From assembly GCF_030063335.1 (NCBI RefSeq), contig NZ_JASISW010000018.1, forward strand, positions 1-64,000: 64,000 nt of DNA, in the 5' to 3' direction. The position numbers and the translations under genes were made by a program. Below the pieces are notes generated by a model. The model had not been told where the DNA came from, made no database searches, and saw nothing but the letters and a program-made list of their open reading frames with translations. Shown in pieces: positions 27,609 through 37,392 of this stretch. Position 1 is the first letter of the stretch; each line of letters begins with the position of its first letter. This stretch comes from Rhodococcus sp. G-MC3. Its GTDB lineage: Bacteria; Actinomycetota; Actinomycetes; Mycobacteriales; Mycobacteriaceae.

Positions 27609-28810
27609 TTCGGCACTCCTTCCAAGAGCTTCTTCCAGTAGTCGAGCGCGTGCACTCCGGTGGGAATCAGCACGGGATCGTCGGCGATCGGCGGCCCGGT
27701 GACATTGCCAGGGGTGGTGGCGCCGGACAGACCGAGATCGTTGGGCCTCGGCGCGTTCGCAGATCCCCGCTGCGCGAGGTCGTCACCGGGCGGGCAATAC
27801 AGATTCAGGTTCGGATCACGAGGCGATTTGTCACCGACGGTTCGTCGTGGTGTGTCGTACCAACAGGCCGGTCCTTGAGTGCCGACGAGTGTGAAGTCGC
27901 CGCGGTCGCCGTGCACGATCGAGGTCAGTTTCGTGAGCGTCTCGGGCAACGCGACGAGGAGCGAGGACAGCGCAGGCGTGCGGTCACCGAGGATCGGCGT
28001 CACCGTCACGAGATTGGTCATCAACGCGCCGACGGAGCCGCGCGTGTCGTCGAGCAATCGGGACGTTCGTGCAAGCGCATCAGGGGACCGGTCGACGAGA
28101 TAGATCAACGACGGTTCCTGCGCGAGAAGCCGCTGTGTGACGTCTCGTGCCGCTCCCGCCGCACCGGGGATCCCGCCCGATCGGGCTGCGAGACCGTCGA
28201 GCATCGGTAGAGAAGAGTCGACGATGTTCGCCAACATCGGGGCGTGGGCGTCGAGCACGCGGCTCAGGGTGTCCGCGTCGTCGAGCAGCTGCTGCAATTC
28301 GGCGCTGGTGCCGCCAAGAGCAGTCCCGAACGTCTGGCTCAGCGCGGTGACGGAGTCGGGGTCGATCGTGTCGGTGAGCGCCGCCATGTGCACGAGTAGC
28401 TCGTCGAGCTGTCGAGGCTGCTCTTCCGAGGGGACCTCCAGGATGTCCCCGTCGACGAGAAACGGGCCGTTGGAGGTGCTGGGCATGATGTCGATGGTCT
28501 GGATGCCGAGCGCGTTGTTGTTGGTCACTTTCGCGACGGAGCCGACGGGCACGCGCGTGCCGGGATCGAGAGCTATTCGGACGTCGGCGCCGTGTCCTGT
28601 GACGGAGACGTCGGCGACATCGCCCACCGCGACGCCTCGGTAGGTGACGCCTGCGCCGACCCCGACGTTCATGGCATCGGCCATGGGGGCAGTTATGTCG
28701 ATCGATCCGCGGAGTGTCTGCGAGCCGAGTGCGTAGTTGCTTCCGACCACCAGCGCGAGCACGGCAGTGACGGCGAACAGCGCCAGCTGGATCCTCACCG
28801 ATCGATTCAC
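27605..28810 (-). CDS. Mce family protein F
   Basis: A 401-residue Mce protein, sixth in the set. Its N-terminal signal anchor (IQLALFAVTAVLALVVGSNY) is followed by the MlaD/Mce beta domain (VGVGAGVTYRGVAVGDVADV) and a long helical region with a C-terminal unstructured tail. Mce A-F form a hexameric needle that carries lipids from the outer layer to the YrbE permease. ATGA overlaps on both sides show tight translational coupling. Confidence 0.88.
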   Translation of the reverse strand: MNRSVRIQLALFAVTAVLALVVGSNYALGSQTLRGSIDITAPMADAMNVGVGAGVTYRGVAVGDVADVSVTGHGADVRIALDPGTRVPVGSVAKVTNNNALGIQTIDIMPSTSNGPFLVDGDILEVPSEEQPRQLDELLVHMAALTDTIDPDSVTALSQTFGTALGGTSAELQQLLDDADTLSRVLDAHAPMLANIVDSSLPMLDGLAARSGGIPGAAGAARDVTQRLLAQEPSLIYLVDRSPDALARTSRLLDDTRGSVGALMTNLVTVTPILGDRTPALSSLLVALPETLTKLTSIVHGDRGDFTLVGTQGPACWYDTPRRTVGDKSPRDPNLNLYCPPGDDLAQRGSANAPRPNDLGLSGATTPGNVTGPPIADDPVLIPTGVHALDYWKKLLEGVPK

Positions 28811-29838
28811 CGAGGCCTCCCTGGCACGAGCAACTGCTCCAGTGTCGCTGGAACGTGGGCGAGTCGACCGCCTGTCATGAGCTCACCCACAGTCTCCGGA
28901 AGGTCGAGTGCACCGTCGAAGACGAGGTAGTCGCCGTGGACCGCGCCGTCGAACCCGGCGATGAATTCGTTCATGTTGGCGAGCGCAGGCGTCACGGAAT
29001 CGTTGAAACTCTGTATCGAGTCCACGATGTGCGCGAGCTCGTCGACCCCGGTAGCGATCTGAGATTGATTGCCCCCGAACAGTTCCTGCGCCGAGGAGGC
29101 CAGCGACGAGGTGGATTCGACAAGTGAAGCGACGTGGTCGCGCTGGCGTACGAGCAGTTCCATCGTCGGGGATGCCACAGTGAGTCCGGCGTCGAGGGAA
29201 GCTTTGTTCTCCGCAAGCGTGGCCGAGACCGTGCCTGCAGCGGCGAGTACACGATCGAAGTCGGCCTGGTGCTGCGCCGCATTGGCCATGATCCTGTCGG
29301 CGCTGTGCACAAGCTCCCGGACCTGGGGGCCGCGGCCACCGAAGGCCGCGTTCATCTCGGTCATGATCGTCTCCAGCTGATCTAGGCCGCTGCCGTTCAA
29401 CACGAGACCCATTGTGGCCAGCGATGATTCGAGCTCAGGACCGAGCTCGGTGTTCTCCAGCGTGTCCCCGTCGGAGAGAGATTCAGTCGACGGCTCTTGC
29501 GGAAGAGTCAGTTGAACGAAAGGTTCCCCCAGCGCCGACGGCAATTCCAGCGACGCCGTGATGTCGGCCGGCAGTGGGACCGACTGGGACAGGCTAAGGT
29601 CGACGAGTGCGCGACGGCCGTCCGTCGAAAGGTGGTGTACCCGCCCGACGAGCTGCTGACCGGCTCTCACTTCGGTCCCGAGCCGGATGCGGTCGGCCCG
29701 AGGAAAGATCGCGGTCACTAGATAGTCGTCGCCGTCGGCGCTGTGGCCGATGGGGAGCTGAGCGAGGCCGCAGCCGGAGAGGGAGAGGCAGCCGCCGAGG
29801 AGGAGGCAGGCGGAGAGAATCGACAGCACTATCCTCAT
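28807..29838 (-). CDS. Mce family lipoprotein E
   Basis: A 343-residue Mce protein in the position normally held by the lipoprotein LprK/MceE. The signal sequence ends in a double lipobox (LGGC at about residue 17, LSGC at about 23), so it is probably lipid-anchored. The Mce domain follows (FPRADRIRLGTEVRAGQQLVG), then a helical, coiled-coil-like stretch. Overlaps its neighbours by 4 nt. Confidence 0.87.
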   Translation of the reverse strand: MRIVLSILSACLLLGGCLSLSGCGLAQLPIGHSADGDDYLVTAIFPRADRIRLGTEVRAGQQLVGRVHHLSTDGRRALVDLSLSQSVPLPADITASLELPSALGEPFVQLTLPQEPSTESLSDGDTLENTELGPELESSLATMGLVLNGSGLDQLETIMTEMNAAFGGRGPQVRELVHSADRIMANAAQHQADFDRVLAAAGTVSATLAENKASLDAGLTVASPTMELLVRQRDHVASLVESTSSLASSAQELFGGNQSQIATGVDELAHIVDSIQSFNDSVTPALANMNEFIAGFDGAVHGDYLVFDGALDLPETVGELMTGGRLAHVPATLEQLLVPGRPR

Positions 29839-30896
29839 TGTCCGCCCCCTGACAACTGCGCCAGCCCGAATGGGTTCGAGGTGCTGATCGGAACGGGAAT
29901 CGGATTGGTAAGCCCCGCGCCGGTGCAGATGGGCAGGGCGAGTTCCCGGCACAGCGGCACTGCGACTGCGAACTGGTCGAGGTCGGTCGACACGTTCAAC
30001 CGGATGCGGGCGCGTTGATCCTCGCCGATGGTGTTGCCGATGTTCTGCATCATCAGGGGCAGCACGTCCATCAACTCGGCGAACTGGGCTTCGTGCGCGG
30101 CGAACTGCCCGGTAAGCGCGCTTGCGTTCTGCAGCACAGCACGTAGGTCGTCGCCGCGAGCAGCAAGGAGGCGGTCGAGGTTGTCGAACATCGAACGCAG
30201 CTGCGCGATGGGCTCGCCGATCTCGAGGTCCTGCTGCTGTATCTCGTCACCCAACTGCGCGAGCGAATCGGTGACGGACTGGACAGCGCCCTGGCGTGCG
30301 GCAATCGCAGTGACCAGCCGATCGAGATTCTCGATGAGGGCCCCGAGTTGCTCGCTGTTTCCGCCGAGAACAGCGGTTGCGCGGGAGATGTTGCCGATGG
30401 CGTCGCGTATCTCCGGACCGAGTCCCGCTGTGGCGTCGGCGACGACGTCGACCGCTTCCCCGATGTCGCCTTGACTTGGACCGAGTGCTGACGCGATGGT
30501 GTCGACGCTGTCGAGGAGCTGATCCCAGTTGATCTGGGAGTGGCTGCGCTCGACAGGAATGATGGCGTCACCGAGAGTGGGCCCGCCGCGGTAAGCCGGT
30601 CCGAGTTCGACGAAGCGGTCACTGATGACCGACGGATTCATGACGAAGGCTTGCGCATCGACGGGTATCTCTACGTCGGAGGACACCGTCATTGTCACCC
30701 GCACCGATGTTCCCTGCGGAGTCACGTCGTCGACCGTGCCGACAGGAACGCCGAGTACGTGCACCGGGCTGCCGGGGTAGACCCCGTTGATGTACGCGAA
30801 ATCCGCTGTGACCGTCGCGCTGTCGTCGGTTGCAAAGAAGACGAACCAGGCACCCACTACAGTCGCAACCGTTACCGATGCGATCAAGGCCTTCAT
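29835..30896 (-). CDS. Mce family protein D
   Basis: A 353-residue Mce protein: signal anchor (residues about 3-22), Mce domain (NGVYPGSPVHVLGVPVGTV) and long helices with repeated heptad-like Leu/Ile. A final Pro-rich C-terminal segment with two Cys (PLCRELALPICTG) is typical of Mce subunits. Fourth Mce gene of the operon, ATGA overlap with C and E. Confidence 0.88.
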   Translation of the reverse strand: MKALIASVTVATVVGAWFVFFATDDSATVTADFAYINGVYPGSPVHVLGVPVGTVDDVTPQGTSVRVTMTVSSDVEIPVDAQAFVMNPSVISDRFVELGPAYRGGPTLGDAIIPVERSHSQINWDQLLDSVDTIASALGPSQGDIGEAVDVVADATAGLGPEIRDAIGNISRATAVLGGNSEQLGALIENLDRLVTAIAARQGAVQSVTDSLAQLGDEIQQQDLEIGEPIAQLRSMFDNLDRLLAARGDDLRAVLQNASALTGQFAAHEAQFAELMDVLPLMMQNIGNTIGEDQRARIRLNVSTDLDQFAVAVPLCRELALPICTGAGLTNPIPVPISTSNPFGLAQLSGGGQ

Positions 30897-31870
30897 CCGC
30901 TGCACCCCTGCATCACGCCGACAGCGCACAGAAGGTTGTCCGGGAGGGGGCCGGCGGGAGCGCTGACGTCGACCCAGTTCCCATTGCCTGTGGCGTCGGT
31001 GACAGCGCGAAGAGCGGGAGGCAGTGTTGTCATCAACGTGTCGATGTGTTGTCCGTTTCGGTCGAGGGTGTCGGTGACAGAGCGCATGTTGACCAGTAGA
31101 TGGTCGAGTTCACCTGCGTTGTCGTCCAGGAATACCGACGCCGACGAGATCAAGGTGCGCAAATCGATCACCAAGCGGCTCAGGCTTTCTCGTCTCTCGG
31201 CCAACGTCTCGAGAACCAGTCGTGCGTTACCCAGCAGTGTTCCGATCGATTCGCTTTCTGCGGAAACCGACGTGGTCAGCGATTTCGCGGCATCGAGGAG
31301 GCTTGCGATCTTCTCGTCGTTCCGCGACAGCAATTGCGAGGCCGCGCTGACCCCGGTGAGGGCTTCGGACACGGCAGGTCGATCCGAAGGCACGGTCTCT
31401 CGCAACGTCTTCACCATCGATTCGAGTGCGGGTACGTCGAGTTCGGTTGCTACAGAATGTGCTTCGGCGCCGATGTCGTCGAGCGAATAGGGAACCGACG
31501 TTCGTTCGGTCGGAATGGTCCGGTCGACGCCGACGGGCCCGGTGCCGTCGGGAATGATCTCCAGGTACCGCTTGCCGAGGATGGTTCGGAGCTTCACGGC
31601 AGCTCGCGTTCGATCGCCCAGCGCTTGATCTCGGTCGAGTCGGAAGTGCACGTCGACGTGGTCTTCCGCGAGTTCGATGCTGTCGACTCGCCCGGCAGGG
31701 ATGCCGGCGAGGAACACTGGATCGGAGTCGGTGAGCCCCCCGGCATGCGCGAATTGGGCTGTGTAGGAGGAAGTTCTGACGAGATACCAGCCCTGCGGGA
31801 TCAGTAGAGCCGATACGAGTATCGCCGCGACGGCCGCGATTGCGATCATGCCGAGCCGAGCGGTGTTCAT
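30893..31870 (-). CDS. Mce family protein C
   Basis: A 325-residue Mce protein: N-terminal anchor (MIAIAAVAAILVSALLI), Mce domain (AHAGGLTDSDPVFLAGIPAG), helical region and a C-terminal Cys pair (LLCAVGVMQGCSG). Third Mce gene. The start MNTARLG at 31870 overlaps the upstream stop in ATGA; a long upstream extension of the open frame (to 32050) is not coding. Confidence 0.88.
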   Translation of the reverse strand: MNTARLGMIAIAAVAAILVSALLIPQGWYLVRTSSYTAQFAHAGGLTDSDPVFLAGIPAGRVDSIELAEDHVDVHFRLDRDQALGDRTRAAVKLRTILGKRYLEIIPDGTGPVGVDRTIPTERTSVPYSLDDIGAEAHSVATELDVPALESMVKTLRETVPSDRPAVSEALTGVSAASQLLSRNDEKIASLLDAAKSLTTSVSAESESIGTLLGNARLVLETLAERRESLSRLVIDLRTLISSASVFLDDNAGELDHLLVNMRSVTDTLDRNGQHIDTLMTTLPPALRAVTDATGNGNWVDVSAPAGPLPDNLLCAVGVMQGCSG

Positions 31871-32883
31871 TTGCAGATCTCCGTGTGTGTTCCGCCGAAG
31901 ATGTTCGTCTCGGCGTCCCCGGCTTTCAGGGTGAAATTGCACGTGTAGAGATTGAGCCAGCTGCCGTAGTCGCCCAGATGATTGATCGATTGCGCCAGTT
32001 CTGGAAGCAGCGACATCGTCCGGTCGAACTTCTCGGTATTCGGTATCCACGAATCGGTCGTCGCGGTCAGGTTCGCGACGGTCGAACCAAGGGGTTCCGA
32101 AGCGTTGGTCATCAACTCGGCCAGTGCATCGACCGCGCCTGAGCCGTCGTCGAGAACTGTGATGACCTCGGCGTTTCTGTCGGCGACGACCTGGCTCATC
32201 TCCGTCAGCCCGGTGATCAGCCGCGTGATGTCGACTCCGCGTGCGTTCATGGTGTGCAGAACCGAATCGAGGTCGGCGATCAGATCGGCCAGAACCTGCT
32301 CGTTGTCGGAGAGTCCTTTCGTCACGGTGGCCACATGGCGAAGCAGCGAGTCCAGTGTCCCTGCCTCACCTTGGAACGCATCGGTGATGGACCGAGCCAA
32401 TGCATTGACCTGGGCAGGCTCGATGGCATCGAACAGTGGTTCGAAACCGTTGACGAGGGCGGTCAGATCGACCGGTGGCTGTGTGCGGTCGACCGGTATC
32501 TCCTCGCCCTGTTCCAGTAAGCCGTCCGGTTCGTCCGGCGCGACGAGAGCAAGATAACGCGCACCGAGCATGTCGCCGTACCGAATTGCGGCAGTGACAT
32601 TTCCGGGAACCGGGACCGAGGACTGCACCTCGAATGCGACGACGGCAGTGGTTCGGGCACTGTCGGTGGTGTAGCGCACGTCGTCGACCTTTCCGATCCT
32701 GACGCCCGCGAGGGTGACGTCGTTGCCACGGCGAAGCCCCTCGACACCGGTGAATTCGGCTGTGTGACTGGTGGTATCACCGGTCACCGGCACGCTCAGG
32801 GTGTTGGTGACGACTACGGCGGACACAACGCCTGCAGCGGCGAATCCAGCGAGCGCGACCAACGGTCGTTGCAGTGAACTCAT
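31867..32883 (-). CDS. Mce family protein B
   Basis: A 338-residue Mce protein: signal anchor (LVALAGFAAAGVVSAVVV), Mce domain (TGVEGLRRGNDVTLAGVRIG) and a long helical needle region. Two Cys near the end (YTCNFTLKAG and the final EICK) are typical. The ATG at 32883 (MSSLQRPLVA) overlaps the mceA stop. The frame extends upstream to 34146 only as a shadow of mceA. Confidence 0.88.
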   Translation of the reverse strand: MSSLQRPLVALAGFAAAGVVSAVVVTNTLSVPVTGDTTSHTAEFTGVEGLRRGNDVTLAGVRIGKVDDVRYTTDSARTTAVVAFEVQSSVPVPGNVTAAIRYGDMLGARYLALVAPDEPDGLLEQGEEIPVDRTQPPVDLTALVNGFEPLFDAIEPAQVNALARSITDAFQGEAGTLDSLLRHVATVTKGLSDNEQVLADLIADLDSVLHTMNARGVDITRLITGLTEMSQVVADRNAEVITVLDDGSGAVDALAELMTNASEPLGSTVANLTATTDSWIPNTEKFDRTMSLLPELAQSINHLGDYGSWLNLYTCNFTLKAGDAETNIFGGTHTEICK

Positions 32884-34139
32884 CGGATACTCACCTCGGT
32901 TCCGCGCAGAAGCGGCGCGAGGAGCATCGTGCTGGCGGGATTCAACGGCTGAGAAGTTCCCGTTGCGCTGTCCTGAACCTCGGCGAGTCCGCAATTCGGA
33001 CCATCGAGTTCCGGATATCGAGGGCAGTCGGCAGCGGTATAAGGGAGTGGTGAGGAGAAATCGGGGACGGCGGTGATGTCGAATCTGCCGCTCGCGAAGA
33101 TCCGCGCGCCTGCGGCGCCGAACGGTGCAAACTGCTCCAACGTCGAAGACAGTCCCGACGAGTTCATCGCAACTGTCGTCGATACCGCCGCGCCACTGTG
33201 GATGACGGTGATTGCCGACGGTGTTGTTTCCTCGGCGACGGTCCCGGCTGTGACGCCGAGCGACGCAGCGTTGGTCAGTAGCGCCTCGACTCCCGCAGAC
33301 CTGTCGAGCATGGAGTGCGACAGCGTCGTCGTCGCCTCGATCGTCGCCAGAACGTCGGGAGTCGCCGCCGCGAGGGCGTCGGCGACGTCTCTTGCTTGCG
33401 CAGTGTGGTCGAGGACAGCGTGGGCCTGCGGTTCGAGGGTTGCCGACAGCGATGCGAGGCGATCGATCGTGGCGCCGAGACTCTCGCCTCTGCCCTGCAG
33501 CGCTGTACTGACGGCGGTGAGAGCGGCTTGCGCGCGTGCGGGTTCCAGGCGATCCAACAGGTCGGTCACCTGGCGATACACCTGGCTGAGCTGGACGGCT
33601 TCGGCCGAGGTGTCGACGGTCAGTACGTCGCCGGGTTCGACAGTGGGAGTGGTGTCTGCGGAATAACCCTTCTGGTCGGTGCTGTCGTGGACCAGTTTCA
33701 GGTAGACATCGCCGAACAGCGTGCGAGGCACGACGCGCACCTCTGCCGAGGCGGGGACGCCCGTTGGATCGATGCGCATCGTCACGCGTGATTGTTCGAC
33801 ACCGCTGTCGATGTCGACGACTTCCCCGATCTGGACGCCGTTGAACTGAACGCCGACGGCGCCGATCAGCAGCCCAGCCGACGCAGGAATGTCGGTGTAC
33901 ACCAGAGGATCTTGGTTGAGGGTGCCTCCTCCGTACGCGACCGCGCCCACAGCGGATGCGACGAGCACCAGGACCGACGTCAACCCGCGGGCGACGAGTG
34001 AGCCCCGGCTGGGCCCGAGGGGGCGTGGGAGTGGAGCCTGCGGAATGACCAGATTGGTTGGGAGTGGAGCCTGCGGAATGACCAGATGGGTCGGGAGTGG
34101 AGCCTGCGGAATGCCGCCCTTTCGGGGAGGTCTTGTCAT
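32880..34139 (-). CDS. Mce family protein A with repeated N-terminal extension
   Basis: A 419-residue Mce protein, first of six. It begins MTRPPRKGG at an ATG overlapping the yrbEB stop. Residues about 9-38 are three IPQAPLP repeats (11-residue period, 33-bp DNA period) that are not part of the Mce fold. Then come the membrane anchor (LTSVLVLVASAVGAVAY), Mce domain (LIGAVGVQFNGVQIGEVV), helical region and the Cys-containing tail. The DNA of the repeat recurs in the regulator gene 4 kb away, in another frame. Confidence 0.88.
   Translation of the reverse strand: MTRPPRKGGIPQAPLPTHLVIPQAPLPTNLVIPQAPLPRPLGPSRGSLVARGLTSVLVLVASAVGAVAYGGGTLNQDPLVYTDIPASAGLLIGAVGVQFNGVQIGEVVDIDSGVEQSRVTMRIDPTGVPASAEVRVVPRTLFGDVYLKLVHDSTDQKGYSADTTPTVEPGDVLTVDTSAEAVQLSQVYRQVTDLLDRLEPARAQAALTAVSTALQGRGESLGATIDRLASLSATLEPQAHAVLDHTAQARDVADALAAATPDVLATIEATTTLSHSMLDRSAGVEALLTNAASLGVTAGTVAEETTPSAITVIHSGAAVSTTVAMNSSGLSSTLEQFAPFGAAGARIFASGRFDITAVPDFSSPLPYTAADCPRYPELDGPNCGLAEVQDSATGTSQPLNPASTMLLAPLLRGTEVSIR
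34027..34113. repeat. 33-bp tandem repeat (2.6 units) inside mceA
   Basis: Units begin at 34027, 34060 and 34093, each starting GGGAGTGGAGCCTGCGGAAT. On the minus strand they encode VIPQAPLPT in mceA. The core (CCGCAGGCTCCAC on the other strand) with the same 33-bp period recurs at 38422-38475 in the double-TetR gene, and a single degenerate unit lies at 45137-45163. Confidence 0.85.
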
Positions 34140-34999
34140 GACGCACCGAGCCCGGGGACTGTGGGGACGATTCCCCACAGTACGAAGGTCAGGAACACGT
34201 CGGTGATGCCGATGGCCAGGATGGAGGTGCGTAGTGCACGACCTGCTGCACGGCCGACTCCTTCGGGCCCGCCGGAGGCATGGAAACCGTAGGAGCAGTG
34301 GACGAGCGCAACGATCACGGCGAAAACCACGGCCTTGGCGATTGAGTAGATCAGGTCCGACGGGGCCAACGCCAGGTGGAAGTAGTAGTCGTAGGTACCG
34401 GCCGAACTACCACCGAAGGTCACGACAACCAGGCGCGTAGCGACGAACGTCGAGATGAGTCCGACCATGTAGATCGGAACGATGCAGACGACTGCGGCGA
34501 TGACACGCGTGGTTGCCAGAAACGGAATGGGACGTACCGCCATCGAGTCGAGCGCGTCGATCTCGTCGGAGATACGCATCGCGCCGAGTTGCGCGGTGAA
34601 GCCGGTTCCGACTTTGGCTGCGAGTGCGATGCTCGCGATGACGGGGGCGAGTTCGCGGGTGTTTGCGATGGCGGAGAGCAGGCCCGACAGCGATGTCAGG
34701 CCGATCAGATCGAGGCCGCGGTACGTCTCGACGCCCACCATCATCGCGGCGACGGCCGACATTGCGAATACGATCCCGATGGTGCCGCCGCCGGCGAGCA
34801 GCGATGCGTACCCGAAGCTGACTTCGCCGATGTGCTGCGCGACGTGTTTCGAGTAGCGGCGCATCGTGAACGGAATCGAGGCGACGGTCTCCGCGTAGAA
34901 CGTCATGTGACGGCCGAGTTCGGCGAATACCATCGTCGATTCGCGGCCTCGACGCTGCAGACGATGAAGGTTGTCGGAGCCTCTGAAGACATATGCCAT
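34136..34999 (-). CDS. YrbE/MlaE permease B
   Basis: A 287-residue MlaE-family permease with five to six helices. Start MAYVFRGSDN at 34999; the stop of yrbEA overlaps it (TGATG). Conserved regions GGGTIGIVFAMSAVAAMM, AAKVGTGFTAQLGAMRIS and EIDALDSMAV correspond to the permease core and coupling helix. With YrbE A it forms the inner-membrane channel driven by the MceG/Mkl ATPase, which is not encoded in this window. Confidence 0.9.
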   Translation of the reverse strand: MAYVFRGSDNLHRLQRRGRESTMVFAELGRHMTFYAETVASIPFTMRRYSKHVAQHIGEVSFGYASLLAGGGTIGIVFAMSAVAAMMVGVETYRGLDLIGLTSLSGLLSAIANTRELAPVIASIALAAKVGTGFTAQLGAMRISDEIDALDSMAVRPIPFLATTRVIAAVVCIVPIYMVGLISTFVATRLVVVTFGGSSAGTYDYYFHLALAPSDLIYSIAKAVVFAVIVALVHCSYGFHASGGPEGVGRAAGRALRTSILAIGITDVFLTFVLWGIVPTVPGLGAS

Positions 35000-35844
35000 C
35001 AATACCGCCCGACCGCGGGAACAACGACTGCATACAGTTGCGACAGAACGGTATTGACCACGAACACCATGACGAATGCGAGAACCACTGCTTCGTTGAC
35101 CGAGTCCGCGACACCGCTGGGTCCGCCCTTGGTGTGGAGGCCCTTGAACGACGCGATGAGCGTCGATGTCACCGCGAAGCACACCGATTTCACCATGGCC
35201 ATCGCGAAATCGGACACCCGGCCGTATTCGCTGAACGTCGCGAGGAAAGCGCCTGCGGACTGGTCGGCGACGAATACCTGGTAAAAGAAACAGGCGCCGA
35301 CACCGACGACCGTGACCATGCCGCACACGACCAGTGCGACGAACATCGACGCGATCAGTCTCGGAACGACGAGCCGCTCGATGACGTCGAGGCCCATCAC
35401 CTCCATTGCAGCGATCTCCTCGCGAATCGTTCGTGAACCGAGATCAGCGCAGATGGCCGAGCCTGCCACTCCGGCCAACATCAGAGCGCAGACGAGAGCG
35501 GCGGCCTGCCCGACGACCACGAACGCCACCACGGCGCCGGAATACGCTCCAGCGCCGAGCTTTCCGGCAAGGGAGCCGACGGATACTGCGATCAGTACGC
35601 CGATCGGAAGCATCAGCAGCAATGCCGGGACAGTACAGACTCTCGCAATGAACAGCGCTTGCGTGACGGTTTCTTCGAGGGACAGTGTCCGTCGTGCCGT
35701 AGTCGTGACGGTCCGCGACAGCGCAGTGACGGAGAACGCGAGCAGGCCGCCGACCTGAGCAGCGAGGTCTCGAAGAGGAGACTTCGAGGCTGGCAGCGTA
35801 GCTCGCGGAGCAGCCTTGGATCGGCCCCGCAATTCGAAGCTCAT
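34999..35844 (-). CDS. YrbE/MlaE permease A
   Basis: A 281-residue MlaE-family permease. The coupling segment reads GSRTIREEIAAMEVMGLD, followed by membrane helices and VADSVNEAVV, the family's C-terminal signature. It starts MSFELRGRSK, 3 nt after the acyl-CoA ligase stop. Partner of YrbE B in the Mce importer. Confidence 0.9.
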   Translation of the reverse strand: MSFELRGRSKAAPRATLPASKSPLRDLAAQVGGLLAFSVTALSRTVTTTARRTLSLEETVTQALFIARVCTVPALLLMLPIGVLIAVSVGSLAGKLGAGAYSGAVVAFVVVGQAAALVCALMLAGVAGSAICADLGSRTIREEIAAMEVMGLDVIERLVVPRLIASMFVALVVCGMVTVVGVGACFFYQVFVADQSAGAFLATFSEYGRVSDFAMAMVKSVCFAVTSTLIASFKGLHTKGGPSGVADSVNEAVVLAFVMVFVVNTVLSQLYAVVVPAVGRY

Positions 35845-35847
35845 GGG

Positions 35848-37392
35848 TTAGGCGGGTGTTGACGAATACGATGTTCGCAGTGAAACTTTGACGACCTTGC
35901 CGCTCGCATTGCGAGGAAGCGCATCGACGATGACGAGTTCCTTCGGGTGCTTGAACCGGGCCAGGTGATCTCCGAGCCACGTTGTGAGCTCGGTCAGTGT
36001 CAGGTCGTCCGCGTCCTTCAGTGCGACGACAGCAACGGGAACCTCGCCCCACTTGTTGTCGGGGCGACCGATCACTGCTGCCTCGAGGATGCGCGGGTGC
36101 CCGTACAGTACGTTCTCCACCTCCGCGCAGTAGATGTTCTCACCGCCCGAGATGATCATGTCCTTCTTGCGGTCGACGACGAACACGAAACCGTCGTCGT
36201 CCTGGCGGACGAGGTCACCGGAGTGGAACCAGCCGCCGTTGAAGGCGTCGGCGGTGGCGTCGGTATTCTGCCAGTACCCCTGCATGAGAGTCGGACCACG
36301 GTAAACGATTTCGCCGATCTCGCCTCGGACGACGTCGTTCATGTCGTCGTCGACGATACGTGCCGAAATCGTGGGGATGACCCGTCCCACCGATCCGAGT
36401 TTGCGCAGAGCATCCTCGCCGTCGAGAACGCAGGTGATGGGCGACATCTCGGTTTGGCCGAACACTGCGACATTGAGTGCCGTGGGGAAAGTGCTCGACA
36501 TCGCTTTCAAGATCGTGTCCGACGCCGGGGCCGCTCCCCACGAGATCACCCGCAGATTCAGGCGTCTCGGGCTCCGTGACTGCTCGGCGCACATGGCCTG
36601 CCATTGGACCGGAACGAGGAAGAGCGTGGTGACACCTTCGGCGGCCAGCACGTCCAGAAGGGCTGCCGGGTCGAATGCACCGACCGGATAGACAACCGTC
36701 GGGATACCCAACTGCAGACTTGGGGCAAGGCTTCCGAGGGCGGCGATGTGAAACATCGGCGAGGCGCAGAATCCGACTTCGTCGACACCGTGCATCTGTA
36801 GCGCTCGAATGCAGGTCAACGCTTGGGCCTGCATATTCGCGTGGGTCAGCACAGCGCCCTTGGGTCTACCCGTGGTGCCCGAGGTGTACATGATGAGTGC
36901 AGGTGCGTCGTCGGGAACATCAACGGCTTCCGCAGGCTCGGTTTCGGCAAGGAGGGCTTCGTACTCGTCGCCGACAACGATCTTGTCTCCCAACGAATCC
37001 ACCTGTGCAACCACGGCATCAGCGAGTGGTTGGAGTGTCTCGTCGGTGACGACCACCTGTGAGCCGCTGTTCTGAGCGAGAAACGCGACCTCGGGCGGAG
37101 TCATACGGAAGTTCACCGGAACTGCCAACGCGCCCAACGCATTGATGGCCAATACGGCTTCGAGATACTCAGGTCGATTGAGCATCAGAATCAGGACGCG
37201 GTCGCCGAAGCCGACCCCTCGTCGGCTCAGTGCGCTCGCGAACCGATCGACGCGACCGGACAACTCCGCCCACGAGATGGACGCACCTTGGAAGCGGAGC
37301 GCTACGGCATCGGGTTGCATGAGCGCATGGCGCCTCACCTGGTTGTTCCAGTTGTTGCGGCGCGAGCGCTGTGGTTCGTTCAGCATGGTCAT
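35848..37392 (-). CDS. Acyl-CoA/acid ligase (FadD-type) of the mce operon
   Basis: A 514-residue ANL-superfamily AMP-forming ligase. The phosphate-binding loop is MYTSGTTGRPKGAVLTHAN near residue 166; FGQTEMSP and YRGPTLMQGYW follow, with the C-terminal GGENIYCAEVE hinge and the catalytic Lys in RNASGKVVKVSLR. It would activate imported carboxylic acids, most likely fatty acids or sterol side-chain acids. In M. tuberculosis, fadD5 and fadD17 lie next to mce operons. The start at 37392 overlaps the hydratase stop (ATGA); 37386 is an alternative. Confidence 0.88.
   Translation of the reverse strand: MTMLNEPQRSRRNNWNNQVRRHALMQPDAVALRFQGASISWAELSGRVDRFASALSRRGVGFGDRVLILMLNRPEYLEAVLAINALGALAVPVNFRMTPPEVAFLAQNSGSQVVVTDETLQPLADAVVAQVDSLGDKIVVGDEYEALLAETEPAEAVDVPDDAPALIMYTSGTTGRPKGAVLTHANMQAQALTCIRALQMHGVDEVGFCASPMFHIAALGSLAPSLQLGIPTVVYPVGAFDPAALLDVLAAEGVTTLFLVPVQWQAMCAEQSRSPRRLNLRVISWGAAPASDTILKAMSSTFPTALNVAVFGQTEMSPITCVLDGEDALRKLGSVGRVIPTISARIVDDDMNDVVRGEIGEIVYRGPTLMQGYWQNTDATADAFNGGWFHSGDLVRQDDDGFVFVVDRKKDMIISGGENIYCAEVENVLYGHPRILEAAVIGRPDNKWGEVPVAVVALKDADDLTLTELTTWLGDHLARFKHPKELVIVDALPRNASGKVVKVSLRTSYSSTPA

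Noticed and set aside
31867..34146. A 759-codon minus-strand frame running through mceA into mceB
   Set aside because: Only its last 338 codons are the Mce B protein; the upstream part is an Arg-rich shadow of mceA in another frame.
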